This document shows positions 43,102 through 57,700 of a stretch of DNA of 64,000 nt, piece by piece. The notes beneath the pieces were generated by a model. The model made no database searches and was not told the DNA's origin. It worked only from the letters and a program-made list of their open reading frames with translations. A program made the translations under genes and the position numbers. How positions within the stretch are numbered: the first letter of the stretch is position 1; each line of letters starts with the position of its first letter. Origin of the DNA: CAYSBE01 sp046309355 (GTDB lineage: Bacteria > Bacteroidota > Bacteroidia > UKL13-3); the NCBI GenBank assembly GCA_046309355.1, contig JBKCPL010000069.1, positions 22,181-86,180 of the forward strand. The letters run 5' to 3'.

Positions 43102-45545
43102 TTAGTGGGCAAAAAACTCAACTGCTTTTTCAGCAGTTCTTTTTGCCACGGTTCGCTTACTTTAGTTGTGTAATAATTGATAAATAAATTGCGGTAGCCT
43201 GTTTGCAATGCAAAGTGCTCGGCCAGTTGTGCTGCCGGTGAAGCCAATCGGCTATTGGTATTAAGCATCGCATCCATTAGGTGAGCAACCACGCGTTCAT
43301 CGCATATACCTAAATTTTTTAGCGAAGTAAACGCATTGTTGCGTGTACGAAATTCCCATGCGTTGCCCGCAAATGCAATAAGTTCATCGAGTGAAGCCTG
43401 CACGTTGTAGCTGTGCTGATAGGCCAGTTCAAGCCATTTAATGCGAACCGTATTGCCCATTCCATCCATATCTTTGGTGGCATCCAGCCACGTGGCAGCT
43501 TCACCGGGCCAGGTTTTGCATAGTTTTTCAAGTGCTGCCTGCACTACATCGTAGCTCGAGTCTTTAAGTGCCGATGCACATGTTTGCTTCCATTTTTCAT
43601 CACTGCCGCTGCATTTGCGAATGGCTGCCAGCTTAGGTGAGGGAGCAGATTGTGTAAATACGGTACGAATTGATTCAGCGCTAGCTGCATCAGGAATCAA
43701 CTGATTGACGATTTCTGTTTTTAGCTGATGAAAGGTTTCTTTCTTAAGCGCATCAAGCAGCAGGCTGCGCTTCTTCTCAACAGCAGTTTCACGCAATGCT
43801 ACCAACGCATCGTATCTGTCCAGCATGTGCGGTGCACGTTTCAGCTGTTCGGCCAGTTGATTGTAGTCTTTTGTAAACTTCACCGATTTCATGATGTTAG
43901 AGTTGGGATCGAACAGCACAAATGAAATGTCTTTGTTGGCACGGTTAGGAATTTTTACCACTTCGGTTTGTTCCTGAATCCATTCCGATACTTCATCTAT
44001 ACTGCCATCGGTGTAGTGTACCTGAAGCACAACGGGCATTTTAAATAACCCTACCACTTCATCGCGTGCATGGGTTTGTTCGATGGCTATTTCGGTGCAG
44101 CGTGAGCCGTTTTTATAAAACAGATCTTCGTAGTGTACGGTATATTCGGGTTCGCCACCGCGGTATATCCACTGATCAAAAAACCAGCTCATATCCAATC
44201 CCAGTTTATCTTGTATGGCTTGAATTAAATCATTGGTTTCTACATTGGCATAGGCATGTGTTTTCAGGTAGTGATTCAGGGCACGCTTCCATTGCTCATC
44301 GCCCAGCACATAGCTGAGCATGCTAATAACGGCTGAACCTTTAGGGTACACACGTGCTGTTCCGCCTTGTGTGTGCCTGATAGGATTGCGGTCTTTTTTA
44401 CTGGCTTCGAGTGCACTGTTGTGTTCACCTCTGCGCTGCCAGTTGTACTCATCTTCACCTAGTATTTCACGGTTAAATACTTTTGGATAATAGGTGGCGT
44501 AGCTTTCCTGCAACCAGGTATCACGCCCATCGCGTGCGGTGATGTAATCGCCAAACCACTGGTGGGTAAGTTCATGGCAGTTCACACCTACATAATTTCT
44601 GTCAACGTAAGCACGTGCATCTACGTTAAAGAAATCGCCAAAAATTGTGGCTGTGGTATTTTCCATGGCACCGTATAAAAAGTCCTGTACCATTATTTGC
44701 GAATAGCTTTCCCACGGATAAGGAATGCCGGTTTCGCGTTCCAGAAAATCAACCATGCGTTCTGAGTAGCGATAGGTAGGTTCCATGCGATCGGCAAATT
44801 CGGGGTAGTAATAAAAATTCATGGGCACACCGCGGCCGCTTTTACTTGTTTTGATAGCGTATTTGCCAATGCCTAGCATAAGCAGGTAACCTGCATGCGG
44901 CTTGCTCATGCTGTAGTGCCACGTGGTGGTATTGTCTTTGTTGCCCGTTTTCTTTTGCAGCACTCCGTTCGACAATACTTCGTACTCTTTATCGAATGTA
45001 ATGACCGTTTCGGTAATGAATTTATCGTTCATGTCATCGTACATAGGTATCCAGTAGCGGTTATCAATTCCCTGACCTTGCGTCCATATTTGCTTGCGCA
45101 CGGCAAATGGATTTTTTTTCGGATTAGCAGGAACATTCCATCCAATAAAATAAATGCCTTTGCGCGGAGTAGCCTCGTATTCAAATACGATGGTTCCGTT
45201 TTGGTCCCAGGCCAGTGGCGAAGAGGGCTTTACCCAAATGCCCTTGGATTGAGTAGTATACGGCAATGGCTGGCCGTTAAGGGTAGCCTTTTTTACGGCA
45301 ATACCCGGTCCATCAAAAAATACAGAATCAACTTTCTTTTGCAGAACCACAAACGTGTGAGTAACCTTTCCTTTTACCAGGCCTTTTTCGGGTTCAAACT
45401 GCACTTCTACTTTCATACGTGTAATATCAAGTGCATGTTCGCGGTAGGTGGTGTTATCTTTCAGGTAAGTGCGGTATGTGTTTTGCGCATGTAGCCCGCT
45501 AAATGTAGCTAGCAACACAATAAGTGCCCGTGTATTCATATTCAT
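43098..45545 (-). CDS. M1-family metallo-aminopeptidase
   Basis: The 815-residue zinc exopeptidase has a signal peptide (MNMNTRALIVLLATFSGLHAQ), so it is periplasmic or outer-membrane associated. The substrate-binding motif GAMEN and the zinc motif HELTH, 18 residues, then E (in WLQESYATYYP) are intact, so it should be active. An N-terminal beta-sandwich precedes the catalytic domain, and a HEAT-like helical C-terminus follows. It removes N-terminal residues from peptides. ATGs at 45545 and 45539 are both possible. It is transcribed away from the giant gene, with 213 nt between them. Confidence 0.92.
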   Translation of the reverse strand: MNMNTRALIVLLATFSGLHAQNTYRTYLKDNTTYREHALDITRMKVEVQFEPEKGLVKGKVTHTFVVLQKKVDSVFFDGPGIAVKKATLNGQPLPYTTQSKGIWVKPSSPLAWDQNGTIVFEYEATPRKGIYFIGWNVPANPKKNPFAVRKQIWTQGQGIDNRYWIPMYDDMNDKFITETVITFDKEYEVLSNGVLQKKTGNKDNTTTWHYSMSKPHAGYLLMLGIGKYAIKTSKSGRGVPMNFYYYPEFADRMEPTYRYSERMVDFLERETGIPYPWESYSQIMVQDFLYGAMENTTATIFGDFFNVDARAYVDRNYVGVNCHELTHQWFGDYITARDGRDTWLQESYATYYPKVFNREILGEDEYNWQRRGEHNSALEASKKDRNPIRHTQGGTARVYPKGSAVISMLSYVLGDEQWKRALNHYLKTHAYANVETNDLIQAIQDKLGLDMSWFFDQWIYRGGEPEYTVHYEDLFYKNGSRCTEIAIEQTHARDEVVGLFKMPVVLQVHYTDGSIDEVSEWIQEQTEVVKIPNRANKDISFVLFDPNSNIMKSVKFTKDYNQLAEQLKRAPHMLDRYDALVALRETAVEKKRSLLLDALKKETFHQLKTEIVNQLIPDAASAESIRTVFTQSAPSPKLAAIRKCSGSDEKWKQTCASALKDSSYDVVQAALEKLCKTWPGEAATWLDATKDMDGMGNTVRIKWLELAYQHSYNVQASLDELIAFAGNAWEFRTRNNAFTSLKNLGICDERVVAHLMDAMLNTNSRLASPAAQLAEHFALQTGYRNLFINYYTTKVSEPWQKELLKKQLSFLPTN

Positions 45546-45758
45546 AAAGGATGTTTGATGCGCAAAATGAATAATAGAATGCGTAAAGTCAAGAAGTATG
45601 TAAAATGCACGTAACGCATGTGCCGTTTTATTGAATAAACAAGTGCACAATCGCTATTGGCATATTGCCAAAATACGGTATGCAAGCAGTATTTATTTTT
45701 TTTTATGGTTGAAATTGGTTTATTTTATAATTGATTCTAAACTTAAACGTCTGACACT

Positions 45759-48700
45759 ATGAAAAACTTTGCCACTACTCACAAGGCGACAATCCTTTTA
45801 TTTATCTTGTTGTTGACTATGTTGCCCGGCAGGATATTTGCCGCACTCAACGGTATTTATACCATCGATTCATCGCTGGCAGCCTCATCTACCAATTACC
45901 GCGATTTCTTATCGGCAGTAAGCGATATGCGATTAGGCACACGATCTGATGGTGGAACACCGAATGGTGCAGGAGTAACCGGTCCGGTGCTTTTTCAGGT
46001 AGCAGCAGGTACGTGGACAGGTCAGTTGGATATTACGGGTATTACAGGCGTAAGTGCTACGAATCAAATAACTTTTGATGGGGGTGCAGGAAATGCGGCT
46101 ACACGCATTGTTCAGTTTAGTGCCACTTCACTGGCCTCGGCTTTTACCATTCGTGTCAACAATCAACAATTCATTACTCTTAGGAATTTAACCATTTCAG
46201 GCACGGGTTCAAGTTTTGCATGGCCGTTACATATTTTCAATAATTCAGCGAATGTGAAAGTGAAAAATTGTATCATACAGTTTTCATCGGCTTTTTCCTC
46301 GCATACCAGCTCTAACTTCTGCGCAGTTGTTGTAAACAATAGCACATCGGGTCCAACAAGTTCAGGATCGGCAGCTATAAATATTGAAATTGACAGCAAC
46401 AGAATTGCAGGTGGCCACGGTGTTTATATAACAGGAACAGGAAGCAATACTGGAATCTCGTTCAGAAAAAATCAGGTTGATAGCAGCAACCTATATGGCA
46501 TCTACATTCAATCTTTAGGTCAGTTCAGCATTACAGATAATGAGTTTAATCTGTTTTCTGCTGGCAATTTGAGCAGTTCCGGCATATATATCACCAGCTC
46601 GACACCAACAACCGGTAACTTTCATTTGATAAGCCGAAACAAAATAATACAAGCTGCACTGTACGGTATATACATTACCGGAACTACTGGTCAATCAAGC
46701 CCACGTTGTCAGCTAATAAATAACGCCATAGGTGGAGGTTTCAGAAACACGAACAACCCGTACGGCATTTACCTGTCTTCTTATTCATGGGATATTTTTA
46801 ACAACAGTGTCAATCTTGATATTGTTACTACCGGAACGCAAGCTGCGGCCTTTTACTTTACCAACTGCTGTACTACAGGTTCAACCCTGCTCGATATCAG
46901 AAATAATATTTTTGCTGTTACAGCTCCCGGAAGTTCAGCTTACACGTTCTATTACCCCAGCATCAGTTCTTTTCAATATGTAGTTATAAATACTGCTTCG
47001 CTTAACTACAATACGTACTTTAAAGCAGGCATACAACCAACGCAACCTACTTTGTACTACGGTGGAAGTATACTTACACCCGCAAATCTTATTGGCAATG
47101 GGGGGTACAATACCAACTCTTCTGTTTCTGATCCCGGTTTTAGCGGGCGTTTTAATTTAAGGCCCGTAAGCCCTTGTAATAATGGGGTAGCTATATCGGG
47201 TATTACCACAGATATTATAGGTGCTGTCAGAAATACACCTCCGGATATTGGAGCATATGAAGTAACACCGATGAACAACGATATAGGTGTTGAACGTATT
47301 ATCTCTCCGGCACAGCCGTTTGCTGCCGGTAGCCAAAACATAACAGTGCTACTAAGAAATTACGGATCAAACACGGTTACCACTGCAAACGTAAGTTATA
47401 CCGTAAATGGTAGTGCAGCAGTTACGTTACCGTTTAGCGGAAGCATACCTCCATGCAGCACTGCTACGTTTACGTTTTCGGGTGGCAGTCAGTTTACCTT
47501 TCTGCCTAATACGCCCTATCAGATAAAAGTATATACAGATTCACCCAATGGCAATCCAGACACCTTAGCTATAAACGATACAGCCAGTATACCTCTTATT
47601 TTCACAGGACTTACCGGCAGCTATACCATTGACCAATCACAACCCGCAAGTGCAACGAACTTTACATCTTTTACATCAGCAGCGCAGGCACTGAATAATG
47701 GCGGTGTTTCAGGTCCGGTATTTTTTACGATTATGGGATCAGTACCTTATGTAGAACAAATAAAACTGGTAAGTGTGCAGGGAACATCATCGGTAAATAC
47801 CATTACGTTTGACGGAGGCGCAGGCAATGCGTCCAATCGCATTATTACGTTTGCAGCAACCAGTCAGGCCGAGAGTCATACCATTCGAATTGAAAATACA
47901 CCTTGGGTAAATATACGTAATATGACAATTAGAGGTACAGGAGTTTCATTTGCCTGGCCCATGCATATAATCGGAAACAGTTCATCCAACATAAAAATCA
48001 AAAACTGCATTATCAACTTTACAGGTGGTAACGGCACAACCGGAACCAACGATAACTATACAGCGCTGGTGCTTAACAATTCAAATACCAGCTTATATAG
48101 CAGTTCCACAGCATCTAATATTGAAGTGGATAGCAATCTTATAGAAGGTGGCAATTCAGGTATGTTTTTGTATACGCAAAACAGCAATAACATAACCATG
48201 AACAACAACCAGATAAATAATGCCAATCAGTATGGTATATACTTTTATTATGTAACAGCTTTTAGGTGCAATTACAATACGATTAATATGCGCCCGAGCG
48301 GCACGTCTTCATCTATGGGTATTTACGCGAATTTTCCCGCCAATTCCGGTACCTATGCTAAGGAAATGATAGGTAATGTGATTACTGATGCCGGCCAATA
48401 CGGTATAAACCTGTACTACCTGCAGGGAACTTCTTCACAGCGGGTGCGTGTTGTAAATAATATCATCGCGGGTAATTTCAGAAACCCTGATCCATCCGGT
48501 ATATATATAAACCAGAGCTGTACCAATATAGATGTATGGTTTAACAGCGTGAATCTGGATAATGCGGCAACAGCAACACAGTCGGGTGCTCTCAAAATTA
48601 TTTCGAACTGTTCAGGACTGGATATACGTAATAATAATCTGGCAGTTACCAATGCGGCTTCATCCGCATTTACGCTGTTTTGCGATAATCAATCCTCCTT

Positions 48701-51700
48701 TAGTCAACTGGATTATAACAATTATTTTAAAGCGGGCAGTCCGCTTAGGCTTATCGGAATAGGTGCTGCAATTTATTCAACCGGAACTATGAGAGGTGCG
48801 CTGGGTTTTAATACCAACTCAGTGACTATAAATCCTTCCTATGTGTCACCTAAAAATTTAAAAACGAATCTTACCTGTAATCATGGAATTGCCATACCCG
48901 GAATATCTGTAGACTTCGAAGGACATACCCGAAATAATCCGCCCGATATAGGAGCAGATGAAAATACGACAGCCTCAACACTCGATTTAAGCTTACAACA
49001 AATATTGTCACCTCAGATTCCTATGCCCATTGGAACACAAAACATACGTGTTGTAGTTCGTAACAACGGTACGTTACCTGTTACATCGGCTGATGTTAAT
49101 TACAGCATAAACGGTGGTACACTTCAAACGATTAACTGGACTGGAAGTCTTGCACCATGTGATAGCGTAAGTGTGGAATTTAATGCAACAAGTGGTCCGG
49201 GTTCAACCGACCAACGCTTCACATTTATGCCGGGCGTTAGCTATACAATTCGTGCATTTGTTGCCAACCCAAATTCTTCACCCGATTTGCTTACGGCAAA
49301 CGATACATTGATTATGGGGCCATTGTGCGCTGCACTTTCCGGAAATTACACCATTGATAGCTCTGTTACTGTTCCAACTGCTACCACTTTTACCAGCGTA
49401 ACGGCTGCAGCCAACGCCTTAAGCTGTGGCGGTATTACAGGTCCTGTATATTTTGATGTGCTTCAGGGTACCTATGCAGGCCAGGTTGATATTGCTAATG
49501 TATCCGGTGCGTCAGCCACTAATACGATAGAATTTAACGGAGGATCAGGAAATGCATCAACACGAATTGTAACATTTGGATCTACGGCTTCTAATTCGCT
49601 TCATACGTTACGTATCAACAATACATCCTTTGTAACACTACGTAATTTAACCATTCGTGCAACGGGTTCAAGTTTTGGCTGGCCATTGCATTTGCTGAAT
49701 AATACAAGCAATGTACGAATTAAAAATTGTACGATTGAGTTTACCGGAAACGGACTAAATGGTACATCGGATAACTATGTTGGTATTGTCATGAATAACT
49801 GGAGTTCATCTCCATCACCCACCTCATCTTCATCGCCATCAGTTAATGTAGAAATTGATAGCAATTATGTTCGTGGAGGCAATACATCAGTTTATTTGAT
49901 AGGTAATGGAAACAATACCAATGTGTGGTTCAGAAACAATACACTGGATAGTGCGAATACAAACGGCTTGTATGCTCAAAATTTGATAGCCGCGAGGATA
50001 AATGATAATACGGTAAACATGCGTAATGTAGCTACTACAGCAAGTTACGGATTTTTCCTTTCAAGTATTTCAGGCAGTGCTACTCAATTGCCTGAAATTA
50101 ATCGCAATAAAATTATAAACGCAGGACAGTATGGAATTTATATAACAAACTCTTCGGCCAATACAGCTAACCGAGGCCAGATAATAAATAACTCCATTGG
50201 CGGAGGGTTCAGAAACAGTACACCGTATGGTATTTTTCTTTCATCAAGCAGCAACTGGAATATGTGGTTTAACTCTGTGAATATTGATAATTCAGCAATA
50301 GGAACAGGTGGAGCACTATTTATACAGACCTCATCAATACTGAATGATGTTAGAAATAACAATCTGGCCATTACCCATCCTTCAGCAGGAGTAAATATGC
50401 TGCCATTGCGTGCAGCATCAGGATGTACGTTTACATCGTTAAATTTTAATAACTACTTCAGGCCTGCTACTACAAATCAATTGATTCAGGTAAACGGTAT
50501 TGGTTATGATACATTGAATTACAATACAACAATAGCGGGCGGCTTAAACTCTTTAAGAAGCAACCCTCAGTACTTGGGCGTAAGAAATTTGAATATTACA
50601 ACGGGTGCCAATAACGGTGTCTTCATTCCTTCAGTACCAACCGATATATCTAATGCCATTCGAAATAACCCACCTGATATAGGTGCCTACGAAACGGCTT
50701 CGGGTCTGGCACTTGATTTGGGTATTGTAAGCTTAAATTCACCGGATACATTTCTATCATCGGGTTTGAGAGATGTTAATGTGCTGGTTCGCAACTTTGG
50801 TAGTACTACCATTACGTCATTTACACTCCGTCACACAGTCAATGGATCATCCATGCAGGACAGTTTAATATCCGGCTTATCACTGGGTGTTAATGATACG
50901 CTTCGTATTAATATGAGTGGCACCAGACGGGTAAATTTACTGAGTGGTATACTGAATACTTTCAAAGTATACATTCACCTGCCAAATGGCATTACGGATG
51001 ACAATACCATGAATGACAGTATTGTCATTGGTCCTAAGTTTTCAGCACTTAACGGAAACTATACCATTAATCCTTCCGGGTCAGGTCCAGCCAACTTTAC
51101 AACATTCAGGTCTGCTGTTAATGCACTTACATTATCAGGCGTATCAGGCCCGGTTGTATTTACCGTTTCACCAGCTATATATAACGAACAAGTGAATATT
51201 GGAGCTATTGCTGGAACATCTGCCATCAATACGGTTACTTTTTCAGGTACTAACACAGCCACATGTATACTCGATACAGCAGCCAATACATCGTCTAACT
51301 ACCACACTGTAAGGCTTAATAATGCCAGATTTGTTACACTAAGGCAACTGACCATTCGCTCTTCGGGTATATCGTTTGGTGTAGCATTACAAATAAGCGG
51401 CAATAGTAATTTTAGTAAAGTTAAAAATTGTGTGATTGAAATTTCAGGAGTAGGGGCAAACAGCACCAGTTCGAATTTTGTAGCTGTGCTTATGAGCAAC
51501 GCTACCAGTATTTCATCTCTATCTACCAGCGGTCAGCAAATTACAGGATTTGAACTTGACAGCAATACTATTCAAAATGGTTACTACGGTATATATATGT
51601 ATGGCAGCACAAGTACCCCCTATCCGTTTGATAACGTCATTCGAAGCAATCAGATTTTGAATACCTACTACTATGGAGTATACACTGCTTATTTTGAGTC

Positions 51701-54700
51701 ACTCAATTTTAGCAACAACACAGTGAACATGCGAACCCCCGGTACATCAAATGCGTTCGGATTTTACATGCAAAGTTCACAGAATACACTCGATCGAATA
51801 CATCGCATTAATGCCAATAAATTTTACAATAGCGGTAACTATGGTATTTATATAACAAGCAGCGGATCGGGCACAACAGGTAGAAACCAACTAAACAACA
51901 ACATGGTAGCAGGTGGTTTCCGCACAAGCAATGCATATGGTATTTTCCTAAGTTCGGCAACAAACTTTGATGTACTTCACAACTCTGTGAACATTGATGT
52001 TTCCACGAACAATAGTCAGTATGCGGCATTATTTGTGAGCAGTGGAAATAATCTGGACATACGCAATAATGTTTTCGCACATACAGGGCCAACAGGCAGT
52101 TTGGGTATACCAGCATACATATCCAATTTGCCCGGAGGTTTATTCAGGTTCGATTACAATAATTATTTCAAAACATCTACTTCAACATCAGCTCTGCTAT
52201 TTATGTCAGGAACAACCTATACAAATAGCAATTTTAAAGGAGCGATGGGTTACAATCAAAACTCGGTAAATGCAAACCCACAATTTGTATCATCAACCGA
52301 TTTACATACAGGAAACGGATGTATAAATGGATTTAATACCGGATTGGTTAATACAGATATCGATGGTGATATCCGCAGCAATCCACCCGACATGGGATGT
52401 GATGAATATGTAGGCCAGAACAATGATATTGGCGTTGTATCTATTGCACCTTTTGGTGTCGGCACACAAAACGTGCGTGTAGTTATCCGAAATTTTGGAA
52501 GTAATACGGTAACTTCAGCCTTAGTCGCTTATTCTGTAAATGGTGGCTTGGCTAAGGTTGTTACATACACCGGAACACTGGCACCTTGCGATACAGCAAC
52601 TATACTATTTAGCGGTGCTAATCAATTTACCTTTAACTTCGGAGTTAGTTATACGGTAACTGCATATACATCGGCACCTAATGGGTTAACCGATCCACGC
52701 CAGTCAAATGATACAACTATTCTCGGCCCAACCTGTGTGTTCTTAAACGGTATTTATACAATTAATCCGACAGGTAGTGGAGCATCTAATTTTACTACTT
52801 TATCAGATGCGGTAAGTGCATTGAATTGCGGTGGTGTTTCGGGTCCTGTTCAATTTAATATAGCACCGGGTATTTACAACGAGCAGGTAATACTAAATGC
52901 TGTTGCAGGTTCATCTGCAGTGAATACGATTACCTTCAATGGCGATTCAGCTGCAAATCGTATTGTGACATTTGCCCCAACTTTTAATACAGCTGCTCAT
53001 ACCATTAGACTGAATGGAGCATCAAACATCATTATACGCAGATTAACCATACAAACTTCCGGTGCGAATTTTGGTAATGCGTTGCATCTTTTTGGAAACG
53101 TAAATAATATTTCTGTTAAGCAATGTATATTACAGGTAACAGGCAATGGTGCATTAAGCTCAAATCAAGCATATATGCCGGTGCTGATTAATAATAACAC
53201 GGATATATACAATCCTACTTCCAGTGGTTCCTTAGCCAATAACATTGAAATAGACAGCAACAGCATACGATCGGGATATTATGGAATTCTGCAAAACGGC
53301 ACGTTCAATAATCCGTATTCATTTAATATGAATTTCAGAAGCAATCAGATTGACAGTTCATTCTACTATGGTATATACACATTATACAACGATAAAATGA
53401 ACATCGAAAACAATACGATTCGTATGAGAATTAGTGGCTCGGCTAATTCGGTAGGCATTGGTTCGCAGGTTAGCATTTGCTCAGGAGTAAATATTGTAAC
53501 CATAACCGGAAACACTATTTTCAATGCAGGGCAAAACGGTATGAATCTGAACCAGGTGTACAATGGAAACATACAGTATCGTTCATTGGTAGCTAATAAT
53601 ATGATAGGTGGAGGGTTTCGTTCGTCTACAGCAACGGGTGTCGTTTTCGCAAACCAAAATTATATTGATTTCTGGCACAACACAATCAATCTGAATACTG
53701 CAACAACCAGTCAGCAGAATGCAGCTATGTTTATACAAAGTTCGAATGGTATTGACATTCGTAACAATATTTTTGCCTATACATCCACATCCGGTTCAGG
53801 TGTTCCGCTGAATATTACTACCACCAATGCCATTTCAGCTCTAAATTTCAACAACTACCTGAATACAGCTTCTAGTACTCTGCTTACGATAGGGACAACC
53901 AATTATACGCGAAACACGTATCAGGGTGGCGGAGGATATAACACCAATTCACGGAATGAAAATCCGGGCTTCGTATCAGCAAATGATTTGCATATAACTT
54001 CGGGCTGCTTGAACGGAACGCCTATCAGTTCAGTACTTACTGATATAGATGGCCAAACCAGATCAACGCCACCCGATATGGGTGCAGATGAATTTACCGG
54101 TTCAATTACAAACGACATCGGTATTTCTATGCTGCAATCCCCAGCTATGCCCTTTTCTGCAGGCTTGCAGGATATTCGAGTGGTGGTAAGCAACTTTGGT
54201 ACAAATAGTGTAACTGCAGCTACCATAAAATACAGAGTTAACGGTGGTACACCGGTTACAGCCACATACAGTGGTGCTTTATCACCATGCGATACTGCTG
54301 GTATTTTATATACTGGCATAAATCAGGTAAACTTTGTTTTAGGTACAACTTACGTATTGCAGGTATGGACTGAGCAGCCGAACGGACTTTCAGATAATAA
54401 TCGGCTTAACGATACACTTACGATAACACTTTGTCCGGCATTGAATGGCTCCTATACAATTAATCAGACGGGAAGTGGCTCTACAAATTTCATATCATTT
54501 GCAGCGGCTGCTGCAGCCCTTAACTGTGGAGGTGTTAACGGACCCGTAGTATTTACTGTAGCCCCTGGTGTGTATAACGAACAGTTTACGCTAAACGGAA
54601 TAAATGGACTCTCAGCCACCAACACCCTTACGATTAATGGCGTAAACGCATCAACCAGAACCCTCACATTTAATCCGACTTTGAATACCATGGGTCACAC

Positions 54701-57700
54701 GGTGCGTATACAAAACTCTCCGTTTGTTAATATCAGAAATCTTACTATACTTTCTTCAGGGTCTAGCTTTGGTGTTCCCGTTCATATACTTGGCTCAAGC
54801 AGCAACACCTCAGTTAAAAATTGTGTTATCAGTTTCACCGGCAATGCTGTAAGTAGTAATTCGTCAGCGTATAGTGGTGTACTTATTAATAATAATGTAG
54901 ATGTAACCAACCCCACAGGAAATGGTGCACTTGGTTCTAATATTGAAATAGATAGCAATACCATACGATTTGGATTTTATGGAATTTGCATAGTGGGTCA
55001 AACCAATACACCTTATCTGAATACCATATTTGTACGTACGAATACGATTGACAGCGCATTTTCAGCAGGTATTTACACGTATTATACCGAAGCATTTAAG
55101 CTCTTTAATAATACAGTTCGAATGCGTGTCTCCGGAAATACCAATTCGTATGGTATGAGTTTGAATTTTGGATTTTCATCCAGCAGTTCATTGTTTCATG
55201 AGGTAATAGGTAATTCCATTTTCAATGCTGGTCAGTACGGTATTTACAACTACTACAACACGAATCCTTCAACAGCGCGTGGTCGTTTTTTCAATAACGT
55301 AATCGGAGGAGGATTTCGGGCAATCAATGCCAGTGGTGTTTACTGGCAGTACGCAGATTACTGGGATGTTTACCACAACAGCATTTTGCTTGATGCAAAC
55401 ACATCAAACCCACAAAATGCTGCATTATTTTTAGACCACTTTACTACATTTAACCTCGATATAAGGAACAATCATTTTGTGTATGCAGGAACGGGTGGAA
55501 ATGGATTGCCATTCTACACCAACAGTTCAATAACAAGCTTAAATTACAATAATTACTTTAATCAATCAGGTATAAATCTGCTATTCAGAACCGGGACAAG
55601 TTATACCCCATCTACATACCAGACAGTTGCGGGAGGTGGTTTAAATTCGAGTAATTTTAATCCTGCATTTGTATCGAATACTAATCTACGAAATGGAGGA
55701 TGTATAAAAGGATTAACTCTGCCTTCTGTAACTACTGATATAGAAGGTACAACCCGTAATTCGCCACCCGATATTGGAGCGTATGAAGCCCGAGCCAATG
55801 ATGCGGGTGTTACAGCTGTTCTGAATCCTGTACCTCCTGTTATACCCGGGTTACAAAACATAACAGTTCAGGTTAAAAATTATGGAGCGAACATCATAAA
55901 TACACTCACCGTTACCTATTCCGTAAACGGTAGCACTCCTGTTTCACAAACATTAACAGCACTTAATTTGCAACCTTGCAGTACATCAAATGTGGTATTT
56001 ACAGGGACTCAGCAATTTAACTTTACTGCAGGCAGTTCTACGATTGTAGCCTATACGTCATTGCCAAATGGACTAACAGATGTTAATAGACGAAACGATA
56101 CACTTAATATTAATCTGTGCGGTCCGCTTAACGGAACATATACAATAAATCCAACGGGTAGTGGGCCAGCTAATTTTACCTCCTTTAATGCGGCTATTGC
56201 GGCTATGCAATGTGCAGGTGTTACCGGTCCGGTTGTATTTAATGTGGCAGCAGCAACGTATTTTGAACAGGTTGATATTCCTGCCATCAGTGGTGCTAGC
56301 AGCACAAATACCATCACGTTTGAAGGTGGAAACGGAAATGCAGCTACACGTATATTGACATTTGCGGCAAGTACGAGCAATGCCAGATATACACTCCGAT
56401 TTAATAATTGTCAGTTTATTACCGTTCGAAACATAACTATTCAAACAACAGGAAACAGTTTAGGTTGGGGTGTACACTATTTTGGCAATGCACACAATAA
56501 CAGAATAGCCGCTTGCCGCATTGACATTTCGGGACCGAATGCGCCTACAAGCACTTCAAACTCATTTATTGGTATAGTTGGTAGCAACTCCGCCACCAGC
56601 GAGAACAGCACCGTGCAAATAAATAATGCTGTTATCGACTCTAGCAGTATATCCAATGGCTATTATTCTATTATCTTCAGAGGGAGTTCATCTATGGTTT
56701 CCAGCGGTCTTACGATACGCAACAATAACTTAAGCGGTTCTTACTTCTATGGTATTTACAATGAATATCATGACAGCGTCTTAATGCAGAACAATACCAT
56801 TACCGGACGAATAGTAGCACCACTTAATACCAATGGCTATGGTATCTATTTAGCTAACATGAACTCATCGAGCGGTCGAATTATCGATATCAGTGGAAAT
56901 ACGATTTATGATATCAGTGCTTACGGAATAAGTATTATTAGCTGTTCCAATTCAGGTGCACGAAACAAGTTATGGAATAACATGTTAGGCGGTGGATTTA
57001 ACTCACCTAATGCCACAGGTATTTCATTCAGCAGTTCGAACAACTGGGATATTTTTCACAATACGGTAAACCTCGATTTCCCCACATCAAACCAATCCTA
57101 CTCAGCTCTCTATATTGCTTTTGGAAACAACTTAAGTACCAAGAATAATATTCTGGTATATACTGCTTCATCGGGTACAGGTTTGCCTTATTACGGAGTA
57201 GTATCCAGTTCATATGCTGTTTCTTCGGCATTTAATTATAACATGTTTTTTAAACGGGGAGTTAGCTCTGCTTCAGCACTTATATATCACGGAAGTACTT
57301 TTACACCGCTAAATTTTATAGGTGGAAACGGTTCTAACTTAAATTCATTGTTCAATTCTCCCGTATTTTTTGGTGCTAAGAATCTCCGAATATATGATGG
57401 CTGTTACAATGGAGATAGCCTGGGTGTAACTACAGATATAGATGGAAATATCCGTGCATCTTTTGCCGATATGGGAGCAGATGAAGTGCCAACGGGTACT
57501 GATGATATTGGTGTTAAAGCCTTAATTAATCCGGCCTTACCGCTTTCGCCCGGCTTACAGGATATTTCTGTGATTATTAAAAATTACGGAACTAATACGG
57601 TCACAGGCGGAACAGTGAAATACAGTGTGAATAATGGTACTCCTGTTTCTCTAACATTCACGGATACACTTACGGCCTGCGATACAGCATTGGTTACTTT

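Noticed and set aside
44895..45494. 199-codon plus-strand frame opposite the M1 aminopeptidase
   Set aside because: It is an antisense shadow of the conserved N-terminal domain; no recognisable features.
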